A DNA stretch of 64,000 nt, from NCBI GenBank assembly GCA_965283955.1, contig CBDIQW010000001.1, positions 5,146,001-5,210,000 on the forward strand, in the 5' to 3' direction. Made by a program: the position numbers and the translations under genes. Of the stretch, positions 27,890 through 36,958 are shown in pieces; within the stretch, counting starts at the first letter, position 1; every line of letters starts with the position of its first letter. This DNA comes from Emticicia sp965283955 (lineage in GTDB: Bacteria > Bacteroidota > Bacteroidia > Cytophagales > Spirosomataceae). The notes under the pieces are model-generated. The model had not been told where the DNA came from. It made no database searches and saw only the letters and a program-made list of their open reading frames with translations.

Positions 27890-28963
27890 TTAGTTTTTAC
27901 ATCCTTTACTACTTATAATTACCTGACCATCAATGAGTTGGTATTCTGCTTCGATGGCATTACAGACCAAATCTAATTTTCCATAGAGTGGTTCGTCTGA
28001 TAATGAAGCTGTTACGGGGCATTCTTTCAATAATTCTTCATCATAAACTATCGAAATGCCGTAGGCTTTTTGAATAGTGGCAAAAACACTACTTGCCGAA
28101 ATATCTTTAAATTCAAAATTATATTGTGGCATTTCAGAAAGCATTTCTGGTGCTTCGACCAATGATTTGGAAAAATTACTTTTCTCTTTATCAAACTTTA
28201 TCTGTTGATTCGGGATAATTACGACACCTTCGAGAATCTTGACATTTTTGCTGTTTTGTACTTCATTTAGCTTAAAAACTGAAACTTTTCCCGTGCGAAC
28301 AATCACTTGAATATCCTTTTGAGCTTTAAAAGATTTTATATTGAAACTTGTTCCCAAAACTTTAGTAACCAGCTCGTTGGCATATACCAAAAAAGGTTTT
28401 TCTGGATTTTTTGCTACTTCAAAAAACGCTTCTCCATCTAAATAAACCTCCCTTGTATTTCCTTCAAAATTGGCAGGATAACTCAATCGGCTGCCGTGTT
28501 GGAGCAAAATTGATGAACCATCACTTAGCGTAATCAACAAGGGTTTATCCGTGTTATTTTCCTTTTCGATGAGTGCCGTCGGAGCGTTTTCTACTAATTC
28601 GGTGTAAATAACTGATTTACTGTTGTTTTGCAGAAAATACCACCAACCAATGCCCAAAAACAAAATAATCGCCGCTGCCCAACGAATAATTTGTGGATGG
28701 TGAAAACTAACTTGTAAAGGCTTTATTTCCTCCAATTTTTCATTTAATTCCTCAAATTTTTCTGAAATTTGCTCTTGCTTCCACTTCAACGAAAGTTTGT
28801 CAAGCTGAATAAATGCTTGTTTTATCAATTCTTGGCGTTCGGGGTGGTCTTCTGCCCAATCTTCCCATTCTAATATATCAGCCTCATCTTTTCTGAAATA
28901 AAAATTCAAAAAAGATTCATCAATCAAAAGTTCATCAATGGTAAGAGCTGCTTTATTTTTCAT
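27890..28963 (-). CDS. FecR family anti-sigma factor
   Basis: A 357-residue protein with a cytosolic N-terminal segment (NFYFRKDEADILEWEDWAED), a transmembrane helix (IIRWAAAIILFLGIGWWYFL), a FecR domain (TLSDGSSILLQHGSRLSYPA, then DGEAFFEVAKNPEKPFLVYA) and a C-terminal DUF4974 domain (YNFEFKDISASSVFATIQKA). It senses the occupied TonB receptor in the periplasm and controls the sigma factor encoded 185 bases upstream, as in the Fec system. Confidence 0.9.
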   Translation of the reverse strand: MKNKAALTIDELLIDESFLNFYFRKDEADILEWEDWAEDHPERQELIKQAFIQLDKLSLKWKQEQISEKFEELNEKLEEIKPLQVSFHHPQIIRWAAAIILFLGIGWWYFLQNNSKSVIYTELVENAPTALIEKENNTDKPLLITLSDGSSILLQHGSRLSYPANFEGNTREVYLDGEAFFEVAKNPEKPFLVYANELVTKVLGTSFNIKSFKAQKDIQVIVRTGKVSVFKLNEVQNSKNVKILEGVVIIPNQQIKFDKEKSNFSKSLVEAPEMLSEMPQYNFEFKDISASSVFATIQKAYGISIVYDEELLKECPVTASLSDEPLYGKLDLVCNAIEAEYQLIDGQVIISSKGCKN

Positions 28964-29100
28964 GGAAATTGCTATTATGTTGTACGTTTGTAAGAATAAT
29001 ATTCTGTTCTATAAACACAGAGAAAACCTTTCAGAAAATCTTCCTGATTTTTTTGAAATATTTTTTAAAAAATATGCAAGGGTCTTATATTGAGGCGTTT

Positions 29101-29123
29101 ATGAGTGAAAAATATTCACTCAT
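29101..29123. repeat. Perfect ATGAGTGAA hairpin between sigma and fecR genes
   Basis: ATGAGTGAA, loop of 5 bases, TTCACTCAT. It lies in the 185-base gap downstream of the sigma gene and before fecR on the minus strand. The TTCACTCATTC unit recurs at 31499-31540 and 37018-37050. Confidence 0.6.
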
Positions 29124-29148
29124 TCTATCATGGTCTCATTCAAAATTG

Positions 29149-29703
29149 TTATAATATCCCCTTCAGTTTCTTAATTCCTTCGTGTAGGGTTTTGTAAATG
29201 CTATCGGTTTGTAGGCCAGTTTTTTCTGAAATTTCTTTGAAGCTGAGTTCTTCAAAGTATTTCAAGACAATGATTTCTTTTTGGCGAGGCGTGAGTTGTT
29301 CGAGGGCAAGGTGAAGCTGCTTTTTGAGATGAGTATCGGATTCTTGTTTTATTAAAATCTCCTCATACGATTGCGTAGAAAGAATGAAGTTTTCGGCATC
29401 TTCCCAATTTACTTTTTCGATGCTATTTACTTTTTGAAGTTCTTTGAAGATGCGTTTTTTAAGAGAACTTTTGAGATAAGCTTCAAACGATTGAATATCG
29501 CTCAATGAATGACGGTACTTCCATAAGTCGCTGAATATCAGTTGGATAGACTCTTCGGTGATGTCGCTATCTAAACACCATTTTAGTCCGATTCGGTAGA
29601 GTTTGTTATAAAAAGTATTGAATAAATACCCCAATGCCTTTTCGTCATCTTTGCGAAGTGCTTCTAAAAGCAAGCCATCAAGGTAATTTTCGTTTTGATT
29701 CAT
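29149..29703 (-). CDS. ECF RNA polymerase sigma factor, FecI-like
   Basis: A 184-residue sigma factor: region 2 (ALGYLFNTFYNKLYRIGLKW) and region 4 (ALEQLTPRQKEIIVLKYFEE, then LSFKEISEKTGLQTDSIYKT). The order sigma, fecR, TonB receptor on one strand is the classic cell-surface signalling set. It probably drives transcription of the receptor gene when the receptor binds its ligand. Confidence 0.9.
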   Translation of the reverse strand: MNQNENYLDGLLLEALRKDDEKALGYLFNTFYNKLYRIGLKWCLDSDITEESIQLIFSDLWKYRHSLSDIQSFEAYLKSSLKKRIFKELQKVNSIEKVNWEDAENFILSTQSYEEILIKQESDTHLKKQLHLALEQLTPRQKEIIVLKYFEELSFKEISEKTGLQTDSIYKTLHEGIKKLKGIL

Positions 29704-29728
29704 AGAAAAACACTCTTTTTCAAGAGTT

Positions 29729-29759
29729 TATCCGTGGCACGTACACCGTGCCACGGATA
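29729..29759. repeat. TATCCGTGGCACG hairpin
   Basis: TATCCGTGGCACG, five-base loop, CGTGCCACGGATA is a perfect 13-bp stem immediately after the end of the sugar isomerase gene and just upstream of the sigma gene. It could terminate the isomerase transcript. Confidence 0.6.
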
Positions 29760-29763
29760 GGAA

Positions 29764-30753
29764 TTAAGCAAATACTAATTTCTTCATATACTGAGCATCA
29801 GTTTCAACGGCTTTTAGTGGAGTTGTATCATCGAAACGTTCTTGTTCAACAATATAATATTCCATGCCGTTGGCTTTTGCCGTACTTAATATTTTTGCGA
29901 AATCAATACGACCTGTTCCCACAATCGTCGAACCTCCAACTGGCCAAAATGGGTCAGTTTGTTTTTCTTTCGCTTCGATTTCCTTCATTTTTTCTTCTTT
30001 GTAATAATCTTTCACATGACAAAGACGGAAACGGTCTTTGTATTTCGTTAACCACGCTTCTGGGTTTTCGCCCGCTTTCACAACCCAGTATAAATCTAAT
30101 TCAAAATCTACTAATTTAGGGTCAGTACCTTCTAATAAAATCTGCTCTGGACAAGTGCCATCGGCAAATTTCTTAAATTCAAAGTGGTGATTGTGATAAC
30201 CAGATTTCAAACCAACTTTAGAGGCGATTTCTCCTTGACGATTCAAACCTTCGGCTGCTTTTTTCCATTCATCGGCAGTTTTCAAACTTCCTAAGAAAGG
30301 ATTTATCAAATATTTCATGCCAATACTTGCGGCATCATCAACCAATTTTTTGAATTTATCTTCCGTTTCTTTTTTCATCGTAAAGTCAGGATTACAATGC
30401 GTACTGATAATTGACATGCCCAATTCATCCATATAAGTTTTGAATTCTTTGGCGGTCATACCCCAAAAAATGCCTTTGTCGCCTTCAAAACTTTCGATTT
30501 GCTTGTAACCGTAGCTTGCCAAAGACTTCAAAACACCCTTCGGGTCTTTTACCATGTCTTCTTTTACGGTCCAAAGTTGTAAGCCAAATTCTTTTACTGA
30601 TGGTTCGGATATAATGGAGGAAGTTGCGGTCGAGTCGGTGTTTTTTTCTTCGGTTTTTGACGAAGGAGTGCAAGACCATAATTCGTTGGCTATCAAAGGA
30701 GTAGCTGCGATAAGTCCTGTCTGACGTAGGAAGTTTCTACGGTTGACTTTCAT
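29764..30753 (-). CDS. Sugar phosphate isomerase/epimerase, exported
   Basis: The N-terminus (MKVNRRNFLRQTGLIAATPL, then IANELWSC) combines a twin-arginine-like signal with a lipobox Cys, so the protein is probably an exported lipoprotein. The mature domain is a TIM barrel of the xylose-isomerase-like (AP endonuclease 2) family: FGLQLWTVKEDM, SYGYKQIESFEG, HNHHFEF, DLYWVVKAGENPEAW and RFRLCHVKDYY hold the metal-binding His, Glu and Asp. It is common in sugar-degrading Bacteroidota; substrate unknown. Confidence 0.85.
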   Translation of the reverse strand: MKVNRRNFLRQTGLIAATPLIANELWSCTPSSKTEEKNTDSTATSSIISEPSVKEFGLQLWTVKEDMVKDPKGVLKSLASYGYKQIESFEGDKGIFWGMTAKEFKTYMDELGMSIISTHCNPDFTMKKETEDKFKKLVDDAASIGMKYLINPFLGSLKTADEWKKAAEGLNRQGEIASKVGLKSGYHNHHFEFKKFADGTCPEQILLEGTDPKLVDFELDLYWVVKAGENPEAWLTKYKDRFRLCHVKDYYKEEKMKEIEAKEKQTDPFWPVGGSTIVGTGRIDFAKILSTAKANGMEYYIVEQERFDDTTPLKAVETDAQYMKKLVFA

Positions 30754-30927
30754 GGTATTTTTAAGGGTTAAGGGTTATAAGTTTATATCTACTTTTAAAA
30801 CTTGAAGGTAAATATAATATTTAATCAGTGATATGATTTTATCAAGGCTCATTTTTTTCTTATTTTGTATATATTTTCATTAGAAAGACTAGCGAATTTC
30901 GATTTGGATATTTGTAAGTAGGAAAGT

Positions 30928-30953
30928 ATTCGTAAATCGCCATTCGTAAATCG
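30928..30953. repeat. ATTCGTAAATCG direct repeat
   Basis: Two perfect copies of ATTCGTAAATCG separated by CC, just upstream of the rRNA methyltransferase gene. Confidence 0.6.
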
Positions 30954-30967
30954 TAATTTTTTAACAG

Positions 30968-32178
30968 ATGTACGCAAAAGTAATTTTAAACGCAGGAAAA
31001 GAAATAGCTGTAAAACGGCTACATCCTTGGATTTTTTCGGGAGCAATTGCTCGCACCGAAGGAAATCCAACCGATGGGGATGTAGTAGAGGTTTTCGATA
31101 AAAAACTAACTTATCTCGCAACTGGACATTTTTATAAAGGTAGTATTGCCGTAAAGATTTTTTCTTATTCAGCTACCGAAATCAATGAGGCATTTTGGCT
31201 CGAAAAACTAAACATTGCCTATCAAGTTCGCCAAACAATTGTGTTTCAAGGTGGGAGTGGGGTTGTCGATTGCTATCGACTTATTCATGGCGAAGGCGAT
31301 GGTTTCCCAGGTTTAATTCTTGATTTTTATAAAGGTGTGGTGGTTTTTCAAGCCCATACGATTGGAATGTGGCGAGAAAAAGAAAAAATCGTAGCAGGAT
31401 TAAAGCAAATTTATGGCGAAAACCTTTTGGCGGTTTATGATAAAAGCAAAGAAACTTTACCAGAGGTCTTTGCAAAAACGGTTGAAAATTCATATCTATT
31501 CACTCATTCACTCACGCAATCATTCGCTCATTCATTAATTCCACATGAGGTTTCTGAGAATGATAATAAATTCTTAATCGACTGGCAAACTGGACAAAAA
31601 ACTGGCTTTTTCCTTGACCAAAGAGATAATCGTGCTTTATTGGGGCAATATGCGAAAGGTAAAAAAGTGCTAAATTCATTCTGTTATTCAGGCGGCTTTT
31701 CGATTTATGCCTTAAAAGCAGGAGCAGAATTGGTGCATTCGGTCGATGTTTCAAAAAAGCAGTTGATTTAGTAAATCAGAATGTTGCTTTAAATTTCGGG
31801 GAAACCGACAAACATGCAGCCTACGCCGAAGATGTAATGAATTATTTGAAACGAAATGACCAGACGTATGACTTAATTATCCTTGACCCGCCAGCGTATG
31901 CTAAAAATGTAGCCAAACGCCATAATGCGGTACAAGGCTATAAAAGATTGAATGTAGAAGGAATAAAAAGACTGGCCAAAGGCGGAATTTTGTTTACATT
32001 TTCATGCTCGCAAGTAGTTGACCGAGAGTTATTTTACAATACGGTTATGTCGGCAGCACTCGAAGTTGGTCGTCAAGTAAGAGTTTTGCATCATCTTACG
32101 CAAGGGGCAGACCATCCAGTAAATTTATTTCACCCCGAAGGTAGTTATTTAAAAGGTTTGGTGCTTTATGTAGAATAA
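30968..32178 (+). CDS. rlmI: Class I SAM-dependent rRNA methyltransferase, RlmI-like, with one frame slip and a repeat insertion
   Basis: An N-terminal PUA domain (RLHPWIFSGAIARTEGNPTD) and a linker precede the Rossmann methyltransferase domain: GKKVLNSFCYSGGFSIYALK binds SAM and DLIILDPPAYAKN is the catalytic DPPxY/F-type motif. RlmI-type enzymes make 5-methylcytosine in 23S rRNA. The frame breaks in the A6 run at 31753-31758; one more A continues it as VDVSKKAVDLVNQNVALNFG. At 31499-31540 a TTCACTCATTC repeat is inserted in frame (YLFTHSLTQSFAHSLIPHEV), where homologues have a short loop before HEVSEN. Both the slip and the insertion are directly visible. Confidence 0.85.
31499..31540. repeat. 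TTCACTCATTC repeat inside the rlmI reading frame
   Basis: TTCACTCATTCACTCACGC, then ATCATTCGCTCATTCATTAAT: tandem CATTCACT/CATTCGCT units encoding a Ser/His/Thr-rich insert. The same units are intergenic at 37018-37050 and 29115-29145. Confidence 0.65.
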
Positions 32179-32192
32179 AAGGTTTTCGTAAA

Positions 32193-32231
32193 AAAAGTGG
32201 TCAGGAGATTTTTTTTCTCCTGACCACTTTT
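32193..32231. terminator. Terminator hairpin after rlmI
   Basis: AAAGTGGTCAGGAGA, T-rich loop, TCTCCTGACCACTTT, a 15-bp perfect stem between the convergent rlmI gene and a small membrane gene. Confidence 0.8.
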
Positions 32232-32245
32232 GATAATAATCTTTA

Positions 32246-32533
32246 TTATTGCCTTGAATTAATTTCTTTTCTAATTATCTTCAAAAAATCATTCATACCC
32301 CATGCAATCAAACTTAATACAAGCATAATCCAGAGACAATAAAAAACTGGATTGAAAGCATTCATGATGTCAAATGAAAAATCTTGCTTTGCCCAAAAGA
32401 AGAGCGTTGGTGCGAGAAAAAAGCCAGCCAAAAAACTGAATATTTTTACAGCCGATGCTTGAGACTGTTCTTTTTGTTTGAGTTCGTCTAAACTCCACTG
32501 TTTCAAAGTGTCAACTTTAAAGAAAATAGCCAT
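32246..32533 (-). CDS. Small membrane protein, unrecognised
   Basis: A 95-residue protein with two transmembrane helices (VKIFSFLAGFFLAPTLFFWA and VFYCLWIMLVLSLIAWGM), an acidic-basic N-terminal helix (TLKQWSLDELKQKEQSQASA) and a lysine-rich tail. No domain is recognised. It is the last small gene downstream of dnaA on the same strand, 83 bases after its stop, and may be read with it. Confidence 0.55.
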   Translation of the reverse strand: MAIFFKVDTLKQWSLDELKQKEQSQASAVKIFSFLAGFFLAPTLFFWAKQDFSFDIMNAFNPVFYCLWIMLVLSLIAWGMNDFLKIIRKEINSRQ

Positions 32534-32616
32534 TTGTTGAAAATATGTATTAGAAATTGTTCATAATTTGTATTGAAACTTTTCTTATTTTTTGTAAACA
32601 GCTTGTTTGCTTAGTA

Positions 32617-34074
32617 TCACTTCCTAAACATCTTCAATAATTTCGCCACAGCGGTACTAATTTCTTTATCAGTATCCATCAAATCATTGACCGTCTGTAT
32701 GGCGTGAATAACGGTGCTGTGGTCACGACCGCCAAAATGATAACCAATTGATTTCAACGAAAGATTTGTCAATTCTTTGGCTAAATACATGGCTACTTGA
32801 CGAGGCAACACGATTTCACGTAAACGACTTTTTCCTTTCAAATCTGCCGTACGAACTTTGTAATACTCTGTAATTGCTTCAATAATCGTATCAACCGTCA
32901 CTTCACGCTCCGAATCTTTTACCAAATGGCGAAGTGTAGTTTTTGCCAATTCTAAATCAATCTCACGGCGAGTAAGCGAAGCTTGTGCTAAAAGCGAAAT
33001 CATGACACCTTCCAGTTCACGAATGTTCGTATCAATACTATGAGCTAAATATTCGATTACCTCATAAGCAATTTCTATTCCTTCGGCCTGTACTTTTTTC
33101 TGAATAATTGCAATACGAGTTTCTAAATCAGGCGTTTGTAAATCGGCTGTCAGTCCCCACTTAAAACGTGATAAAAGTCGGTCTTCTACGCCTTCCAATT
33201 CTCTCGGTGGGCGGTCAGAAGTCATTACAATCTGACGACCCGACTGGTGAAGATGATTAAATATATGGAAGAAAGTTTCCTGTGTTTTTTCTTTTCCTGC
33301 CAAAAACTGCACGTCATCAATTATCAAAATATCAATCTGCATGTAGAAATTCATGAAATCTTGCAGACTATTATTTTTGATGGCATTGATGAACTGACTC
33401 GTAAATTTTTCGGACGAAACATATAGTACAAATTTTCCACCCGCTTTATTTTTCATAAAATTCCCGATGGCTTGTACTAAGTGGGTTTTTCCGAGTCCAA
33501 CGCCGCCATAAATCATCAACGGATTGAACGACGTAACCCCAGGTTTTGATGCAACTGCAAAACCCGCCGCTCTTGCCAAACGATTGCAATCTCCTTCCAC
33601 AAAATTATCGAACGTATAATTTGGATTAAGGTAAGAATCAAGGCTTAGTGAGTCCAAATCCTTCATCTGAAAAGGATTTTTTACCACATCAGCCGTATGA
33701 TTATCGGGCTTGGCGTATTGCGGACTATGCACTGGAGGCATATTTACCGCAATTAGTGGTTCATTTTTCTGACGATTCCCGCTATCAATCACTATTGAGT
33801 ATTCGAGCATTCCATCACGACCAATGGCATAATCCAACGATTTTCTCAATAAATGGACATAATTTTCCTCCAGCCACTCGTAAAAGAATTGGCTTGGCAC
33901 TTGGATGGTCAGTTTTTTTCCTTCTAATTTAGCGGGTACAATCGGCTCGAACCAAGTTTTATAACTTTGCTCGGAGATGCTTTCCCGTATCATTTTTAGG
34001 CAATTCTGCCACACTATGTCCACCTCGCGTTGCAATGTTATATTGGAGTTTTTTGGGGTTTCTAAAACGGTCAT
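32617..34074 (-). CDS. dnaA: Chromosomal replication initiator protein DnaA
   Basis: The start at 34074 (MTVLETPKNSNITLQREVDI) is chosen over an upstream Met. Domain I is at the N-terminus (VWQNCLKMIRESISEQSYKT), followed by a short domain II, the AAA+ domain III with Walker A GGVGLGKTHLVQAIGN and Walker B LIIDDVQFLAGKE, and domain IV with the DnaA signature GGRDHSTVIHAIQTVNDLM. It opens oriC by binding DnaA boxes. No clear cluster of TTATCCACA boxes is seen on either side, so the origin may be elsewhere. Confidence 0.97.
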   Translation of the reverse strand: MTVLETPKNSNITLQREVDIVWQNCLKMIRESISEQSYKTWFEPIVPAKLEGKKLTIQVPSQFFYEWLEENYVHLLRKSLDYAIGRDGMLEYSIVIDSGNRQKNEPLIAVNMPPVHSPQYAKPDNHTADVVKNPFQMKDLDSLSLDSYLNPNYTFDNFVEGDCNRLARAAGFAVASKPGVTSFNPLMIYGGVGLGKTHLVQAIGNFMKNKAGGKFVLYVSSEKFTSQFINAIKNNSLQDFMNFYMQIDILIIDDVQFLAGKEKTQETFFHIFNHLHQSGRQIVMTSDRPPRELEGVEDRLLSRFKWGLTADLQTPDLETRIAIIQKKVQAEGIEIAYEVIEYLAHSIDTNIRELEGVMISLLAQASLTRREIDLELAKTTLRHLVKDSEREVTVDTIIEAITEYYKVRTADLKGKSRLREIVLPRQVAMYLAKELTNLSLKSIGYHFGGRDHSTVIHAIQTVNDLMDTDKEISTAVAKLLKMFRK

Positions 34075-34100
34075 TTTTTTCGTCAAAATCAAAAGGGTTG

Positions 34101-34108
34101 CAAAGATA
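34101..34108 (-). promoter_or_regulatory. dnaA -7 promoter element
   Basis: On the minus strand TATCTTTG matches TAnnTTTG, 26 bases upstream of the dnaA start. No TTG -33 element is obvious. Confidence 0.5.
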
Positions 34109-34279
34109 ACAAAAAAATCGACCTAACCGAGCGGTGAATTTTGAGATTTTTAAACTAATATCAAAGTATTTCCTAAACTAAATTTTACCAAATAAAATTT
34201 GTCTGATAAAAGTACAAAGCTTATTTTTACATTTATCAGAGTACAACAATTATAATCTTAGAAAAATACAATTTCACTC

Positions 34280-35656
34280 ATGGAACAAAAACTCTTCACC
34301 GAATTTCCAGAAATCACCAAAAACGACTGGATTGCCCAAGTTACGAAAGATTTAAAGGGAAAAAACTTCGACGATACGCTGGTTTGGCATTCGCTCGAAA
34401 ATTTCGACATCCAGCCTTATTATGCAAAAGAAGATTTAGACAATTTACCAATTACAGAAATTCAAGCTGCTCAGAAAAACAAGAAAACGGGTTCATGGCA
34501 AAATCGTCCTTCTGTAAAATATACAAGCGAAAAGGAAACTAATTCTTTAGTAATCAATAATTTGCAACGTGGAGCAGAAGCTGTAAATTTTGATTTATCT
34601 AATATAGACGTTAACAAAATTGATTTCGTGAAATTGCTTAACACTATCAAGTTGAGCGATACGCCTATCTTTTTTACAACGCTTCAAGGCACAGAACTAC
34701 TTACAAATCTTGCTAAGTTTGTTCATTATTTGCCAAAAGGTGGCGTAGAAGTAGATGTAATCAAGCATTTATTTACCAACGTTTCTTCGGAAGATAATAA
34801 ACGTACTTGGGAAAATACAAAACAAGCGATACTCAGAACCCAACAATTTCCGAACTTTCAAGCCTTGAGTGTTTCATCGCATGTATTTCATAATGCAGGA
34901 GCGAATGCAGTGCAAGAATTGGCCTTTACGATAGCTGCGGCGGTAGAAAATTTAGATAAATTGACCGACCTTGGATTATCCGCCGAACAGGTAATTAATA
35001 AGTTAGAATTTTCGGTTTCGGTGGGTACAAACTACTTCGTAGAAATTGCCAAATTGCGAGCCTTACGCTACTTATGGAGTAAAATATTGGATTCTTACGA
35101 TTGCTCTTCACTCATCTCAGACTGTCAGATTCACTGCCAAACATCAAGTTTCTATGATTCAACGTTGAGTCCATACACCAATATGTTGCGAGCAACTACC
35201 GAAGCAATGTCGGCAGTGATAGGCGGTTGTGATGCTTTAACCGTGCTTGCGTATGATTCAGTAATTGGCGAACAAAACTCCGAACTCGGCGAACGAATTG
35301 CTCGAAATGTGTCGATTTTGATGCGTGAAGAAGCTCATCTGGATAAAACCATAGACCCATCAGCTGGTTCGTATTATATTGAAAATCTTACCTATCAACT
35401 AAGCACCGAGGCATGGAAAATATTTCAGCAAGTTGAAAATTTGGGAGGAATATCTGCGGCTTTTGAAAAAGGATTTATTACCCAAGAAATCAACCAAGCG
35501 TATGAAGCAAAAGTGAAAAACTTGCAAAATGGCAAAGTGATGGTTGGCGTGAATAAATTCAGAGTAGAACCTGAAAATGAATCAAAAATTGTTGAAAATT
35601 CAACAGAAAGTGGTATTTACTTGCAAAACAGAAGACTTTCGGAAGTTTTTGAGTAA
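34280..35656 (+). CDS. mutA: Methylmalonyl-CoA mutase small (beta) subunit
   Basis: A 458-residue protein: the N-terminal FPEITKNDWIAQVTKDLKGK, then FDDTLVWHSLENFDIQPYYA, matches the small subunit of bacterial heterodimeric methylmalonyl-CoA mutase, which has a catalytic-like TIM barrel but lacks cobalamin binding. The barrel continues with SVGTNYFVEIAKLRALRYLW, MLRATTEAMSAVIGGCDALT and DPSAGSYYIENLTYQLSTEA. The large subunit mutB is not in the window. Together with MutB it interconverts methylmalonyl-CoA and succinyl-CoA. The start has only weak Shine-Dalgarno support. Confidence 0.9.
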   Translation: MEQKLFTEFPEITKNDWIAQVTKDLKGKNFDDTLVWHSLENFDIQPYYAKEDLDNLPITEIQAAQKNKKTGSWQNRPSVKYTSEKETNSLVINNLQRGAEAVNFDLSNIDVNKIDFVKLLNTIKLSDTPIFFTTLQGTELLTNLAKFVHYLPKGGVEVDVIKHLFTNVSSEDNKRTWENTKQAILRTQQFPNFQALSVSSHVFHNAGANAVQELAFTIAAAVENLDKLTDLGLSAEQVINKLEFSVSVGTNYFVEIAKLRALRYLWSKILDSYDCSSLISDCQIHCQTSSFYDSTLSPYTNMLRATTEAMSAVIGGCDALTVLAYDSVIGEQNSELGERIARNVSILMREEAHLDKTIDPSAGSYYIENLTYQLSTEAWKIFQQVENLGGISAAFEKGFITQEINQAYEAKVKNLQNGKVMVGVNKFRVEPENESKIVENSTESGIYLQNRRLSEVFE

Positions 35657-35738
35657 AATATGTTTTGAAAACAATAACGTTGATAATTGTTTATTAATAA
35701 CTGATATTTGGCACTTTGAGTTGAATTCCTGCTCGTAG

Positions 35739-35759
35739 GAACGTCCAATTTGGACGTTC
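35739..35759. repeat. GAACGTCCA palindrome
   Basis: GAACGTCCA, ATT, TGGACGTTC is a perfect 9-bp stem in the gap between mutA and glycerate kinase. The remainder of this 168-base gap is AT-rich with no gene. Confidence 0.55.
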
Positions 35760-35824
35760 TTGAAGAAAAATTTGGTTAATTTGAATATAGTTTAAACTAA
35801 AGTGTAGAAACACGAACAATTGAT

Positions 35825-36958
35825 TTGAAAATCCTTCTCGCTCCCGATAAATTTAGAGGTTCTTTAGACGCTCCACAGGTCTGCGAAGCCATGACCGAAG
35901 GCATACGGATGGTTTCGCCCGAAATCGAAGTGATGAGTTTACCAATGGCAGATGGGGGAGAAGGTACGCTTGATTTACTGCTTTGGTATTCGAGAGGTAA
36001 AAAACAAACCGCCAAGGTCCAAGACCCACTCGGAAGATTAATTGATGCCGAATACGGACTTTCGGCCGATGGAAAAACCGCTTTTATAGAAATGGCAACG
36101 GCTTCGGGTTTACGTTTGTTAAAATTAGAAGAACGTAATCCGTTGAAAACCAGTACTTTTGGTACAGGAGAATTGATAAAGGTAGTTTTAGAAGCAGGCG
36201 TAGAAAATATTATACTCGGAATAGGTGGAAGTGCCACAACCGATGCAGGAATCGGCATGGCTGCCGCTCTCGGTTGGCAGTTTTTAGATGAAAATGGTAA
36301 AGAATTAAGTCCAATTGGAGAAAATCTGATAAAAGTAAAAAAAATCCAGTCTCCAGTTTCTAATCACCAGTCACTAATTTCTATAACTGTCGCTTGCGAT
36401 GTAACCAATCCACTTTTCGGAGAAAATGGTGCGGCTTACGTTTACGGCCCACAAAAAGGAGCAGATAAGCTTGCAGTTGAACAATTAGATAAGGGTTTAC
36501 AAAATATAGCTCATGTTTTTGAACGAGATTTCGGGAAAAACTACGCTCAAATCGCAGGAACAGGAGCAGCAGGGGGCTTGGGTTTTGGGGCAATGGCGTT
36601 TCTGAATGCCGAATTGAAAGAAGGGGTCAAACTATTAATGGGTTTCTGTAATTTTGATAAAAACTTGAAAGACGTAAACCTAATCATTACAGGAGAAGGA
36701 AAAATTGATAACCAAACCTTGCAAGGAAAACTCATAAAAGGTATAACTGACCGAGCAACTCACGCCAAAATTCCGATTGCTGCCATCTGTGGAACGCTCG
36801 ATGTTTCGCCACAGGATTTACAAGAAATAGGTATAAATTATGCTACTTCAATCTTAAATCGTCCTATGAATTTAGAAGACGCCCTAAAATATGGTTACGA
36901 AGGCGTGCGAAATGCTACTTTTTATTTGGTAAATTTGTGGCACAATTCTAATGATTGA
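35825..36958 (+). CDS. Glycerate kinase, with in-frame repeat insertion
   Basis: Begins at TTG 35825 (LKILLAPDKFRGSLDAPQVC, initiator Met); no ATG is available in frame, and the next in-frame stop upstream is at 35798. The family motifs are GGEGTLDLLL, GTGELIKVVLEAGVENIILG, GIGGSATTDAGIGMAAALGW, ACDVTNPLFGENGAAYVYG and GEGKIDNQTLQGKLIKGI. It phosphorylates glycerate to phosphoglycerate in the cytosol. The segment KKIQSPVSNHQSLISITVAC carries CCAGT-type repeat units at 36346-36380 where homologues have ordinary protein. The end of the gene runs into a repeat element (36950-37050). Confidence 0.9.
   Translation: MKILLAPDKFRGSLDAPQVCEAMTEGIRMVSPEIEVMSLPMADGGEGTLDLLLWYSRGKKQTAKVQDPLGRLIDAEYGLSADGKTAFIEMATASGLRLLKLEERNPLKTSTFGTGELIKVVLEAGVENIILGIGGSATTDAGIGMAAALGWQFLDENGKELSPIGENLIKVKKIQSPVSNHQSLISITVACDVTNPLFGENGAAYVYGPQKGADKLAVEQLDKGLQNIAHVFERDFGKNYAQIAGTGAAGGLGFGAMAFLNAELKEGVKLLMGFCNFDKNLKDVNLIITGEGKIDNQTLQGKLIKGITDRATHAKIPIAAICGTLDVSPQDLQEIGINYATSILNRPMNLEDALKYGYEGVRNATFYLVNLWHNSND
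36346..36380. repeat. CCAGT repeat units inside the glycerate kinase frame
   Basis: CCAGTCTCCAGTTTCTAATC, then ACCAGTCACTAATTT: three CCAGT units at 7-15 base spacing, the same family as the ACCAGT repeats at 24488 and 15021. It encodes QSPVSNHQSLIS. Confidence 0.55.

Noticed and set aside
32300..34280. Replication origin next to dnaA
   Set aside because: No cluster of TTATCCACA-type boxes or AT-rich unwinding repeat set was found around dnaA, and in many Bacteroidota oriC is elsewhere.
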